A stretch of DNA of 64,000 bases from JAICJC01 sp963757605 (lineage in GTDB: Bacteria; Actinomycetota; Thermoleophilia; Gaiellales; JAICJC01): contig CAVWSF010000001.1 in NCBI GenBank assembly GCA_963757605.1, forward strand, positions 744,001 through 808,000. Reading direction: 5' to 3'. This document shows positions 27,269 through 35,719 of the stretch, one piece after another. The position numbers and the translations under genes are program-made. The notes beneath the pieces were generated by a model. It searched no databases and had not been told where the DNA came from. It was given only the letters and a program-made list of their open reading frames with translations. Within the stretch, counting starts at the first letter, position 1. The number at the start of each line of letters is the position of its first letter.

Positions 27269-28690
27269 GTGACTCCGCACCGCCGCGTGAAGCTGGCGGA
27301 GCCGCCGCCCAGCCCGCTCGCCGGCGACTTCGCCCGCATCCGCGGGCAGTTCGGGGTGAGCCCCGAGCACCCTGCGGAGGTCGAGGCGGCCGCCCGGGAC
27401 GCCGCCGCCCGGCCGCTCGCCGCCGATGGTCGCGCCGATCTGCGCGACCTCCCGTTCTTCACGGTCGACCCGCCCGGCAGCATGGACCTCGACCAGGCGA
27501 TGCTGCTCGAGCGCGCCCCCGCCGGCGGCCACCGGGTGCGCTACGCGATCGCCGACGTGGGATGGTTCGTCGAGCGCGGCGGACCGGTCGAGGCCGAGGC
27601 CTGGCGGCGCGGGGTGACCGTCTACACGCCCGACGTCCGCTGCCCGCTCTACCCGCGCGCCCTCGGCGAGGGCGCGGCGAGCCTCCTACCCGGCCAGGAC
27701 CGGCCGGCGATCGTCTTCACGGTCGAGCTCGACGAGCACGGCCGCGAGACCGCCGCCTCGGTCGGCCGGGCGCTGGTGCGAAGCGACGAACGCCTGGACT
27801 ACACCGGCCTCGACGGCGAGCGGGCGGCGCTCCTGCGGGAGATCGCGATGCGGCGGATCGCCCTCGCCGAGGCGCGCGGCGCGGTCGCGCTGGACGCACC
27901 CGAGCAGCGGGTCGTCCCCGACCCCGGCCGGCCGTGCGGCTACCGGCTGGAATGGGAGTCGCGCCTTCCCTCCGAGGACTGGAACGCCGAGATCTCGCTC
28001 CTCGCCGGCGGCGTCGCGGCGGCCGTCATGCTGCGCCACCGGGTGGGCCTTCTGCGCACGATGGCCGGAGCCGATCCCTACCGAGTCGAGGTGCTGCGCC
28101 GCGCCGCCGCGGGGCTCGGCGTGAGCTGGCCGCCCACGACGACCTACGAGGAGTTCGCCCGCGACCTGCGCCCCACCGACCCGGCCCGGGCCGCGCTCCT
28201 CGAGCAGGCCCGCGGCGTCATGGGCCGCGCCGGCTACGTCGCGTTCGCCGGCGAGGTGCCCGAGCGGCACGTCCACGCCGGCCTCGCGACCCCGTACGCG
28301 CACACAACGGCGCCGCTTCGGCGCCTGGCGGATCGCTACGTCCTCGACCTGCTCATCGAGCTCGAGGCCGGGCGGGCGCCCGACGCCGCCGCGGTCGAGA
28401 CGCTCGGGAAGCTGCCGGGGGCGATGGACGAGGCCGAGTCCCGCGCGGGCCAGGTGGAGCGGGCCGTGGTGGACGAGCTCGAGGCCCGGCTCCTCGAGCA
28501 CCGCGTCGGCGAGCGGTTCGAGGCGGTGGTGGTGGACGACGACTCCCGAGGCGCGCGCCTCCAGATCGCCGACCCGCCTGTCCGGGCGCGCCTGCACGGC
28601 GATCGCCGCATCGACCCCGGCACCACGCTCTCGGTGCGGCTCGTGGCCGCCGATCCGCTCGGGCGCTCCCTGCGCTTCGCCCCGGCCTGA
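27269..28690 (+). CDS. RNase II/R-family (RNB domain) exoribonuclease
   Basis: 473-residue protein built around an RNB catalytic domain (about 55-370) with a short C-terminal OB/S1-like region. The active-site loop is FTVDPPGSMDLDQAML: the aspartates equivalent to E. coli RNase II D201, D207 and D209 are present, but the fourth (D210) is Gln. It lacks the N-terminal cold-shock domains of full RNase II/R. A GTG start lies 21 bases after ilvC, so it rides on the branched-chain operon. Its TGA is the first base block of a 33-base palindromic repeat. Confidence 0.82.
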   Translation: MTPHRRVKLAEPPPSPLAGDFARIRGQFGVSPEHPAEVEAAARDAAARPLAADGRADLRDLPFFTVDPPGSMDLDQAMLLERAPAGGHRVRYAIADVGWFVERGGPVEAEAWRRGVTVYTPDVRCPLYPRALGEGAASLLPGQDRPAIVFTVELDEHGRETAASVGRALVRSDERLDYTGLDGERAALLREIAMRRIALAEARGAVALDAPEQRVVPDPGRPCGYRLEWESRLPSEDWNAEISLLAGGVAAAVMLRHRVGLLRTMAGADPYRVEVLRRAAAGLGVSWPPTTTYEEFARDLRPTDPARAALLEQARGVMGRAGYVAFAGEVPERHVHAGLATPYAHTTAPLRRLADRYVLDLLIELEAGRAPDAAAVETLGKLPGAMDEAESRAGQVERAVVDELEARLLEHRVGERFEAVVVDDDSRGARLQIADPPVRARLHGDRRIDPGTTLSVRLVAADPLGRSLRFAPA

Positions 28691-28720
28691 AACACCGGTG
28701 CCTGATGCCGATGTTTCACC
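28688..28720 (+). repeat. 33-base GTTTCACC-type palindromic repeat, copy 1
   Basis: TGAAACACCGGTGCCTGATG followed by CCGATGTTTCACC. The arms TGAAAC and GTTTCA are inverted repeats. It matches two further copies at 57879-57913 and 59397-59428. The RNB gene's stop codon is its first triplet. There is no T-run, so not an intrinsic terminator. Confidence 0.65.
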
Positions 28721-28812
28721 TCCCGCCGAACCGGTCCGCGGCCTGCGCCGAATGCCGGTACATGCAACCCACCGCCCGCGCGGCCGGGCCGGCCAGTAGC
28801 ATCGCCGGAACC

Positions 28813-29502
28813 GTGCCGGGCCCACCCACACCCTCCCTCCTCACGCTGGGCCCGCGCGGTGCGCCGCGCGCGGCGGTGGTCATCGCCCACGGCGGCAAGT
28901 CCCGCAGCACGGCGCGCGACTCGAACCTGCGCTCGCCGGCGCTCCGGATGCTCCCGTTCCTCCTCGACCTGGCCAGGAACGGCCGCCGGCTCGGACTGGC
29001 CTCGGCGCAGCTCCGCTACCGGCTGGTCGGCTACAACGAGGGCGACCCCGTGGCGGACATGGAGTGGGCGCTCGACCGCGTCGCGGAGCGCTACGACGTC
29101 CCGGTCTGCCTGCTCGGGCATTCGATGGGCGCCAGGGCGGCGCTCAGGGCGGCCGGGCACCCGTCGGTCGTCTCGGTCGTCGCGCTTGCACCCTGGTGCC
29201 CGCCGTCCGAGCCGGTCGCCCAGCTCGAGGGCCGCACCGTCGTGATCGCCCACGGCGAGCGCGACCGGATCACCGACCCGGCCCGCTCGCTGGAGTTCGC
29301 CCGCCAGGCCCAGCCCGTCGCCGCCCGCCTGGCCCGGTTCGAGCTGCGCGGCACCGGCCACACGATGCTCCAGCGGCTGCCGGCGTGGCAGTCGCTCGCC
29401 CGCCGGCTGGCGCTCGGCACGCTCGGCCTGCACCCGCTCGAGAGCCAGCTCACGGCGGCCTTCGCGCTCCCCGCCGACCAGGCCGTGCGGGTGCCGGGGT
29501 GA
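28813..29502 (+). CDS. Alpha/beta hydrolase
   Basis: Small serine hydrolase of 229 residues. The nucleophile elbow is GHSMGA (near 103-108), an acidic residue follows in HGERDRITDP, and the catalytic His is in GTGHTMLQR. An oxyanion segment VVIAHGGKS is near the N-terminus. The substrate is unknown. TAGCAT ends ten bases before the GTG, with no ribosome binding site. It overlaps the next small membrane gene by four bases. Confidence 0.82.
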   Translation: MPGPPTPSLLTLGPRGAPRAAVVIAHGGKSRSTARDSNLRSPALRMLPFLLDLARNGRRLGLASAQLRYRLVGYNEGDPVADMEWALDRVAERYDVPVCLLGHSMGARAALRAAGHPSVVSVVALAPWCPPSEPVAQLEGRTVVIAHGERDRITDPARSLEFARQAQPVAARLARFELRGTGHTMLQRLPAWQSLARRLALGTLGLHPLESQLTAAFALPADQAVRVPG

Positions 29503-29858
29503 TCTGGATCCCCCGCATCGTCGGCCTCCTCACCGCGATCTACGGCGTGAGCGCGATCCTCATGCCGGGCGTCATCGGCCGCCACGGCGGCTACCGCGGC
29601 TGGGAATCGCGCGAATCCGGCGTGCGGCTGCTCTCGGCCGTCGTCGGCGTCCGCGACGTCGTCTCGGGCGTGGCGATCATGCTCGCGCCGCGCGGCGACG
29701 CGCTGCTCGCGGCGCTCGCCGCCCGGGTCGCGTTCGACCTCTCCGACTGCGTCGCGTTCGGCACCCTCCTCCCCGATCCCGCCGCCCGCCGCAAGATCGC
29801 CGCGGTCGCCGCCGGCTGGGGAGCGCTCGCCGCCGTCTCGGCCCTCTTCGCGACGTGA
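29499..29858 (+). CDS. Small membrane protein, DUF4267-like
   Basis: 119-residue protein with about four hydrophobic helices (VGLLTAIYGVSAILMPG, SAVVGVRDVVSGVAIML, LAALAARVAFDLSDCVAFG and the C-terminal IAAVAAGWGALAAVSALF). The GTG start overlaps the hydrolase stop (GTGA), and its end overlaps the flavoprotein gene. No function can be assigned; the layout resembles DUF4267 membrane proteins. Confidence 0.7.
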   Translation: MIWIPRIVGLLTAIYGVSAILMPGVIGRHGGYRGWESRESGVRLLSAVVGVRDVVSGVAIMLAPRGDALLAALAARVAFDLSDCVAFGTLLPDPAARRKIAAVAAGWGALAAVSALFAT

Positions 29859-31114
29859 TGGGAGAGCGGCTCGACATCGCGGTGATCGGGAGCGGCGTCT
29901 CGGGCCTCACCGCGGCCCACGTCCTCGGCCGCCGCCATCGCGTCACCCTCTACGAGCGCGACGAGCGCCTGGGCGGCCACGCCAACACGATCGCCGTCCC
30001 GGGCGAGGGCGGCCGCGAGGTCGCGCTCGACACGGGCTTCATCGTCCACAACGAGCGCACCTACCCCACCCTGCTCCGGCTCTTCGCAGAGCTCGGGGTG
30101 AGGACGCAGGACTCCGACATGAGCTTCTCCGTGCGCTGCGAGGGCTGCGGGCTCGAGTACGCCGGCGCGCGCGGGATGCAGGGCGTGATGCCGCGGGCGT
30201 CGGTGCTCGGCCGGCCGCGCTACCTGCGGATGCTGGCCGAGGTGCGGCGCTTCCACCGCCACGCCCGCGCCATCCTGCGCGACCCGGGCGCCGACGGGCT
30301 GACCCTCGAGCAATTCCTGTCCGAGGGCAGGTATTCGAGATACTTCGCCGACCACTTCATGCTCCCGCTCACCGGGGCGGTGTGGTCGAGCTCGCCGTCG
30401 ACCGTGCGCGCCTATCCGGCCCGCTACCTGATCCGCTTCTTCGCCAACCACGGGATGCTGACCGTGACCAACTCGCCCCAGTGGAAGACCGTCGTCGGTG
30501 GTAGCCGCGTGTACGTCGCTGCGGTCGCGGACCGGCTCGACAACGTGCGCCTCTCGACCCCGGTGCAGCGGATCGAGCGCACGCCCGCCGGCGTCGTCGT
30601 GAACGGCGAGTGGCGGCACGACCGGGTCGTGATCGCCGCCCATCCCGATCAGGCGCTCCTGCTGCTCGCCGACCCGAGCGTCGCCGAGCAGCGCGCCCTG
30701 GGCGCGTGGACGTACTCCACGAACCAGACCGTGCTTCACACCGACGGCTCGCTGCTCCCGGTCGCGAACGGCGCGCGGGCCTCGTGGAACTACCTCCTCG
30801 ACACCTGCTCGACGAGCCAGCCGAACGTGCACGTGACCTACCACCTGAACCGGCTCCAGGCCCTCACCGAGCCGCTGGACTACTGCGTGACCCTGAACCA
30901 GACCGCCCGGATCGAGCCCGGCAGCGAGCTGCGCCGCATGGTCTACGAGCACCCCGTCTACACGCACGCCAGCCTGGCCGCCCAGGCCGAGCTGCCCGGG
31001 ATCCAGGGCGACCGCGGCACCTACTACTGCGGCGCCTACCACGGCTGGGGCTTCCACGAGGATGGCTGCATCTCGGGACTTCGGGCCGCACTCGCGATGG
31101 GGTGCGCCTGGTGA
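29855..31114 (+). CDS. FAD-dependent amine-oxidase-type oxidoreductase
   Basis: 419-residue flavoprotein. The dinucleotide motif is IAVIGSGVSGLTAAHVLG followed by the YERDERLGGHANT second motif, and the C-terminal FAD contact is GAYHGWGFHEDG. It leads a four-gene overlapping operon with DUF1365, cyclopropane-synthase-like and SDR genes. This set is seen with membrane fatty-acid modification in many bacteria, and related flavoproteins (UfaO) act on unsaturated or methylated fatty acids. The precise reaction here is inferred. Confidence 0.83.
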   Translation: MMGERLDIAVIGSGVSGLTAAHVLGRRHRVTLYERDERLGGHANTIAVPGEGGREVALDTGFIVHNERTYPTLLRLFAELGVRTQDSDMSFSVRCEGCGLEYAGARGMQGVMPRASVLGRPRYLRMLAEVRRFHRHARAILRDPGADGLTLEQFLSEGRYSRYFADHFMLPLTGAVWSSSPSTVRAYPARYLIRFFANHGMLTVTNSPQWKTVVGGSRVYVAAVADRLDNVRLSTPVQRIERTPAGVVVNGEWRHDRVVIAAHPDQALLLLADPSVAEQRALGAWTYSTNQTVLHTDGSLLPVANGARASWNYLLDTCSTSQPNVHVTYHLNRLQALTEPLDYCVTLNQTARIEPGSELRRMVYEHPVYTHASLAAQAELPGIQGDRGTYYCGAYHGWGFHEDGCISGLRAALAMGCAW

Positions 31115-31857
31115 GGTCGTGCCTGTACGAGGGCCAGGTCGTGCACGACCGGCGCACGCCCGTCCGGCACCTCTTCCGCTACGGCGTCTACATGTGGCTC
31201 GTCGACCTCGACGAGCTCGGCACCCTCGACCGCCGCCTGTGGGCCTTCGGCTCGAACCGGCGCGCGGTGACGACGATCCGAAGCCGCGACCACCTGGGCG
31301 ATCCGCGCAAGCCGATCCGCGCGAACGTCGACGCCTACCTGCGCCTGCACGGGATCGACCTGGAGGGCGGCGCCGTCCGGCTCCTCACGAACGCCCGCGT
31401 GCTGGGCTACGTCTTCAACCCGCTCTCGGTCTTCTACTGCCACGGGCCCGACGGGGAGCTGCGCTGCGTCGTCGCGGAGGTGCACAACACCCACGGCGAG
31501 CGGCACTGCTATCTCCTGCGTCCCGGCGAGCGCGGGCGGGCCGAGACCGACAAGGAGTTCTACGTCTCGCCGTTCCTCACGGTCGACGGCCGCTACCGGA
31601 TGACGTTCGCGCCGCCGGACGAGCGGCTGGCCATCCAGATGGGCCTCGAGCAGGACGGCGAGCGGATCTTCGCCGCCTCGCTCACCGGGACGCGGCTGCC
31701 GGTGACCAACCGTTCGCTGGGGCGAATGCTGGTCCGGTACCCGCTCATGACCGCGAAGGTGACGACCCTCATCCACCTCCAGGGCCTGCGCCTTCACCGG
31801 CGCGGCGTGGCGCACGTGAAGCACCGCCGCCGCGAGCCCCAGGAGGGCGTCGGATGA
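31111..31857 (+). CDS. DUF1365 family protein
   Basis: 248 residues. Family hallmarks are RHLFRYGVYMWLVDLDEL, VRLLTNARVLGYVFNPLSVFYC and CVVAEVHNTHGERHCYLL. The biochemical role is unknown; it occurs almost always beside the flavoprotein and cyclopropane-synthase genes, as here. The GTG overlaps the flavoprotein TGA (GTGA), and its end overlaps the methyltransferase start. Confidence 0.9.
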   Translation: MRSCLYEGQVVHDRRTPVRHLFRYGVYMWLVDLDELGTLDRRLWAFGSNRRAVTTIRSRDHLGDPRKPIRANVDAYLRLHGIDLEGGAVRLLTNARVLGYVFNPLSVFYCHGPDGELRCVVAEVHNTHGERHCYLLRPGERGRAETDKEFYVSPFLTVDGRYRMTFAPPDERLAIQMGLEQDGERIFAASLTGTRLPVTNRSLGRMLVRYPLMTAKVTTLIHLQGLRLHRRGVAHVKHRRREPQEGVG

Positions 31858-33086
31858 GCGCCACCCAGCTCCGGGGCGAGGAGGCGCAGAGCTGGGTGCC
31901 CGAGCCCGCGGTCGCGCCGACCCGGGCCAGGATCGCGCGAGCGCTCTTCCTGCGGGCGGTGCGGACGCTGCCGGAGGGCTCGCTCACGGTCGTCCTGCCC
32001 GACGGCCGCGCCGCGGTCGCCGGCCGACCCGACGCCCCCACCATGACCGTCCGTCGCGAGGACTTCTTCCACCGCCTGGGCGCGCACGGGCGGATCGGAT
32101 TCGGCGAGGCCTACATGGCCGGCGACTGGTCGGCCGACGACCTGGCCGGGGCGCTGGCCGCGTTCGCGGCGTCGCTGGGACGGCTCGCGCCGGCGCCGTT
32201 TCGCCGCATCGGCCGCCTGCTCGACCGGCGCTTGCCCGTGCACGAGGAGAACACGCCCGAGGGCGCCGCCCGTAACATCGCCCGCCACTACGACCTCTCG
32301 AACGAGCTCTTCGCGCTCTTCCTCGACGAGACGATGACCTACTCGTGCGCGATCTTCGAGCCCGGCGACACGCTCGAGACCGCCCAGCGGCGGAAGTACG
32401 AGGCGCTCGCCGAACTGGCCGACGTCGCCCCTGGGCACCACGTGCTCGAGATCGGCACCGGCTGGGGAGGCATGGCGATCCACCTCGCGACGACCCGCGG
32501 CTGCCGGGTTACCTCGGCGACGATCTCGCAGGCGCAGGCCGCGCTGGCGCGTGAGCGGATCGCGGCCGCGGGGGTCGAAGACCTGGTCGAGGTCGTCCTC
32601 GCCGACTACCGCGAGATCGAGGGGACGTACGACCGGATCGTGTCGGTCGAGATGTTCGAGGCCGTCGGCGAGCGCTACTGGCCGACGTTCTTCGCCTCCT
32701 GCAACCGCTACCTGCGCCCGGGCGGCGCGATGGGGATGCAGACGATCACGATGCCGCACGCCCGCTACCGGGCCACCCGCCGCACCTATGGCTGGGTGCA
32801 CAAGTACATCTTCCCCGGCGGCCTGATCCCGTCCGAGGCCGCGATCGGCCGCGCGCTCCGGGACGGGTCGAGCCTCCGGGTCGCCGCCTCCGGCGAGATC
32901 GGGCACTTCTACGGGCCGACCCTGCGCATGTGGCGGGAGCGGTTCGTGGCCCGGGCCGACGAGGCGGCCGCGCTCGGGTTCGACGCCACGTTCCGGCGGA
33001 TGTGGGAGTTCTACCTGGCCTACTGCGAGGCCGGGTTCGCGACCGGCGCCCTCGGCGACGTCCAGCTGCGGCTGGCGCGGACGTGA
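31854..33086 (+). CDS. cfa: Cyclopropane-fatty-acid synthase-like SAM methyltransferase
   Basis: 410-residue enzyme that methylates or cyclopropanates unsaturated acyl chains in phospholipids. An N-terminal lipid-binding domain (to about 140) is followed by the SAM fold with HVLEIGTGWGGMAIHLATT. Further family motifs: NIARHYDLSNELFALFLDETMTYSCAIF (in pieces), SVEMFEAVGERYW and HKYIFPGGLIPS. It overlaps DUF1365 upstream and the SDR downstream by four bases each. Confidence 0.9.
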   Translation: MSATQLRGEEAQSWVPEPAVAPTRARIARALFLRAVRTLPEGSLTVVLPDGRAAVAGRPDAPTMTVRREDFFHRLGAHGRIGFGEAYMAGDWSADDLAGALAAFAASLGRLAPAPFRRIGRLLDRRLPVHEENTPEGAARNIARHYDLSNELFALFLDETMTYSCAIFEPGDTLETAQRRKYEALAELADVAPGHHVLEIGTGWGGMAIHLATTRGCRVTSATISQAQAALARERIAAAGVEDLVEVVLADYREIEGTYDRIVSVEMFEAVGERYWPTFFASCNRYLRPGGAMGMQTITMPHARYRATRRTYGWVHKYIFPGGLIPSEAAIGRALRDGSSLRVAASGEIGHFYGPTLRMWRERFVARADEAAALGFDATFRRMWEFYLAYCEAGFATGALGDVQLRLART

Positions 33087-33838
33087 GGCTCGGGGGCCGC
33101 CGGGTCTGGGTCACCGGCGCGTCCAGCGGGATCGGGGCGGCGCTCGTTACGGAGCTTGTCCGCCGCGGCTGCACCGTCGCCGCGAGCGCCCGTCGCGCCG
33201 ACCGGCTCGAGACGCTCGGGCGGCGCGTCCTGCCGGTGCCGCTCGACGTCACCGACCGCGACGCGGTGATGGCCGCCGAGAGGCGCATCCGCGCCGAGCT
33301 GGGCGGGCTCGACGTCGTCGTCCTGAACGCGGCCTACTGGCAGCAGTTCACCGTCGACGCCTGGGATGCCGACGTCATGCGCCGGCACTTCGACACCAAC
33401 GTCATGGGGCTCGCCCACGGGGTCGAGGCGGTGCTGCCCGAGATGCGCCGTCGGCGGACGGGCACGATCGTCGGCATGGCGAGCGTCGCCGGCTACCGGG
33501 GCTTCCCGCGATCGGAGGCCTACGGCGCGACCAAGGCCGCCGAGATCAACATGCTCGAGGCGCTGCGGATCGACCTGCGCCCGCTCGGCATCACGGTGCA
33601 GACCGTGTGCCCGGGGTTCGTGCGCACCGACCTCACCGCCAAGAACACCTTCCCGATGCCGTTCATGCTCGAGCCCGACGACGCCGCCCGCCGCATCTGC
33701 CGCGGCATCGAGAAGGAGAAGGCCGAGATCGTCTTCCCGTTCCCGATGATGGTCGCGATGAAGGCGCTTCGGTTCGTGCCGGTGCGGCTCTACACCGGAG
33801 CGTTCGGGGCGGGGCTCAGGCGGGGGCGGAACATGTGA
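33083..33838 (+). CDS. Short-chain dehydrogenase/reductase
   Basis: 251-residue SDR. The cofactor motif TGASSGIGAAL is near residue 11, VLNAAY is the NAG-type structural motif, and the catalytic pair is YGATK. An acyl-chain or alcohol reductase role within the lipid-modification operon is likely but not shown. The GTG start overlaps the synthase stop. C-terminal hydrophobic residues suggest membrane association. Confidence 0.9.
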   Translation: MRLGGRRVWVTGASSGIGAALVTELVRRGCTVAASARRADRLETLGRRVLPVPLDVTDRDAVMAAERRIRAELGGLDVVVLNAAYWQQFTVDAWDADVMRRHFDTNVMGLAHGVEAVLPEMRRRRTGTIVGMASVAGYRGFPRSEAYGATKAAEINMLEALRIDLRPLGITVQTVCPGFVRTDLTAKNTFPMPFMLEPDDAARRICRGIEKEKAEIVFPFPMMVAMKALRFVPVRLYTGAFGAGLRRGRNM

Positions 33839-33854
33839 CCGAGCCGGTGCGCCC

Positions 33855-34013
33855 CACTTCGAGCGGGTCGAGCTAGGGGATCCCGACGCGCCGCCGGCGC
33901 TCGACACGTGGCCGTTCACGATCCCGGCCGTCGCTCAGCTCGTGGCCGAGGGCGGGCTCGAGATCCCGGCGGGCATCACGCCCGGGAGATACCTGCGCCA
34001 CCTCGTCGACTGA
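33855..34013 (+). pseudogene. Remnant of an AAA-type ATPase gene
   Basis: No start codon, but the frame ending at TGA 34011-34013 reads HFERVELGDPDAP, then TWPFTIPAVAQLVAEGGLEIP, close to the N-terminus that precedes the Walker A of one AAA ATPase family. It then jumps to GRYLRHLVD, which resembles a C-terminal tail. The Walker motifs are absent, so an internal deletion is likely. Recognition is from memory of the family and is tentative. Confidence 0.35.
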
Positions 34014-34027
34014 TACGGTTGCCCGCG

Positions 34028-35554
34028 ATGACCAACCACCTGGGTCCGGGCCAGACCCTCGCCGCCGGGCACGAGTTGCACGCGCCCACGCGGCCGGTGA
34101 CACTCGTCATGCAGACAGACGGCGACCTCGTCCTCCTGAAGGCGGGCGCGGAGCGGCTGTGGTCGTCGGGCACCGCCGGCAAGGGGGCGACGCACGCCGA
34201 GATGCGGCCCGGTGGGAACCTCGCGTTGGTCGGGAAGCGCACGGTGGTGTGGGAGACGAAGACCAACGGCCACCGAGGCGCGAGCCTCGTCGTCCAGGAC
34301 GACGGCGTCCTCGTCGTGCGCGGCAGCGACGGCACCGACGTGTGGGAGTCCGGCTCGGCGACCGAGTGGGCCGCCGCGGCCGGCGATCGCCTGCGGGCGA
34401 CGGAGGCGCTCTTCCCGGGCGCCTCGCTCACCGCCAAGACCCGCCCGCTGACGCTCGCCCTGCAGCCCGACGGCGACCTCGTCCTCGCCGCTTCGGGAGT
34501 GCCGGTCTGGTCGACGGGCACCGCCGGGAAGGCCGTGACGAGCGCCGTGATGCAGGAGGACGGGAACCTCGTGCTGCACGGCCCGGCCGGGGCGGTGTGG
34601 TCGTCCGACACGGGCGACACGCCCGGCGGGCGGCTCGTCCTTCGCGACGACGGCACCGCCGCGATCATCGGGAAGAAGAAGGCGGTCGTCTGGTCCACCC
34701 CCACTCCGCTGTGGCCGCCCGCCGGCCGCGCCGACACGCTGTGGCCGCCCGACGCGCTCTCGCCGAAGGAGCGGCTCCGCTCACCGTCGGGCCAGTTCCA
34801 GCTCGTGCTCCAGACCGACGGCAACCTCGTGCTCTACGACGGCCAGACCGCCATCTGGGCGACCGGGACGAACGGCCAGGCCGTCTCGCAGGCCGCGATG
34901 CAGGCCGACGGCAACCTCGTCCTCGCCGGGCCGGGCGGCACGGTCGTCTGGGACGCGCGCACCGCCGGCCATCCGGGCGCCCGACTCGTGCTCCAGGACG
35001 ACGGGAACGCGATCGTCTCCGCCCTCGACGGCCGGCCGCTCTGGTCGACCGGGACGGCCGAGCGACAGCGCGACATCGGCCTCGTCGTGCAATCACAGCT
35101 CCAGCCGAACTGGTGCTGGTCGGCGGTCTCCACGAGCATCAGCCACTTCTTCAACCCGGCCAGCGCGTGGACGCAGTGCGCGCTCGCGAATGCCGAGCTC
35201 GAACGGACCGGCTGCTGCGCCGACGGCTCGACGTCTCAGTGCAACCGGGACTGGTACCTGGACCGCGCCCTGACGCGAACCGGGAACCTCCAGAGCTGGG
35301 TCGGGAACCCCGTCGCCCTGAGCGACGTCGAGCACGAGCTGAACGCCGGCCGGCCCGTGGGCGTGCGCATCGGCTGGGCCGGCGGCGGCGGCCACTTCGT
35401 CGTCCTGGACGGCTACTCGGACCCCGGCACCGGCCCGGGGTTCCTGAACGTCCAGGATCCGATCTTCGGGAGGACGCGCATGCCCTACTCCGCGTTCCGG
35501 AACACCTACCACGGCGACGGAGCCTGGACCCACACCTACTACACCAGGAGCTAG
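34028..35554 (+). CDS. Bulb-lectin repeat protein with papain-like protease domain
   Basis: 508 residues. Two or three beta-prism II lectin units (about 5-350) are built from six DGNLVL-type strands; one is a complete mannose-type motif QTDGNLVLY (about 262-270). The C-terminal domain (about 355-508) looks like a papain-like/C39/C70 cysteine protease: QLQPNWCWSAVST with Cys363, GGGGHFVVLDGY with His456 and NVQDPIFG with Asp477. Extra cysteines (CCADGSTSQC) could form disulfides outside the cell, but no signal peptide is seen. TACGGT is eight bases before the ATG. Role unknown; secreted effector or adhesin-protease are options. Confidence 0.75.
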   Translation: MTNHLGPGQTLAAGHELHAPTRPVTLVMQTDGDLVLLKAGAERLWSSGTAGKGATHAEMRPGGNLALVGKRTVVWETKTNGHRGASLVVQDDGVLVVRGSDGTDVWESGSATEWAAAAGDRLRATEALFPGASLTAKTRPLTLALQPDGDLVLAASGVPVWSTGTAGKAVTSAVMQEDGNLVLHGPAGAVWSSDTGDTPGGRLVLRDDGTAAIIGKKKAVVWSTPTPLWPPAGRADTLWPPDALSPKERLRSPSGQFQLVLQTDGNLVLYDGQTAIWATGTNGQAVSQAAMQADGNLVLAGPGGTVVWDARTAGHPGARLVLQDDGNAIVSALDGRPLWSTGTAERQRDIGLVVQSQLQPNWCWSAVSTSISHFFNPASAWTQCALANAELERTGCCADGSTSQCNRDWYLDRALTRTGNLQSWVGNPVALSDVEHELNAGRPVGVRIGWAGGGGHFVVLDGYSDPGTGPGFLNVQDPIFGRTRMPYSAFRNTYHGDGAWTHTYYTRS

Positions 35555-35719
35555 GTGCCCACTCCCGCGACATTCGACCGGTTCTGGCGGCTGCAAACCG
35601 TCGCGCTGCGTTGTCCTCGGTCGCGCCAATACTTCCTCAGTATTGACGCTCCCTGCGTCCTCGCATCGCTTGGTTTTCGCTCGCCAGCTCCCGGCCACTG
35701 CCACGAGAGGGGGCACTAG
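35551..35719 (+). mobile_element. Miniature inverted-repeat element, copy D
   Basis: 169 bases including CTAG at 35551-35554 and 35716-35719. It starts GTGCCCACTCCCG and ends GAGAGGGGGCA. The core has CTGGCGGCTGCAAACCG, GTCCTCGGTCGCG, the central hairpin CAATAC/GTATTG, CTGCGTCCTCGC and GGTTTTCGCTCGCCAG. The left CTAG holds the stop of the lectin-protease gene and the right CTAG overlaps the GTG of the next gene. Excising the element restores TAGTG, a stop/start overlap. Confidence 0.87.
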
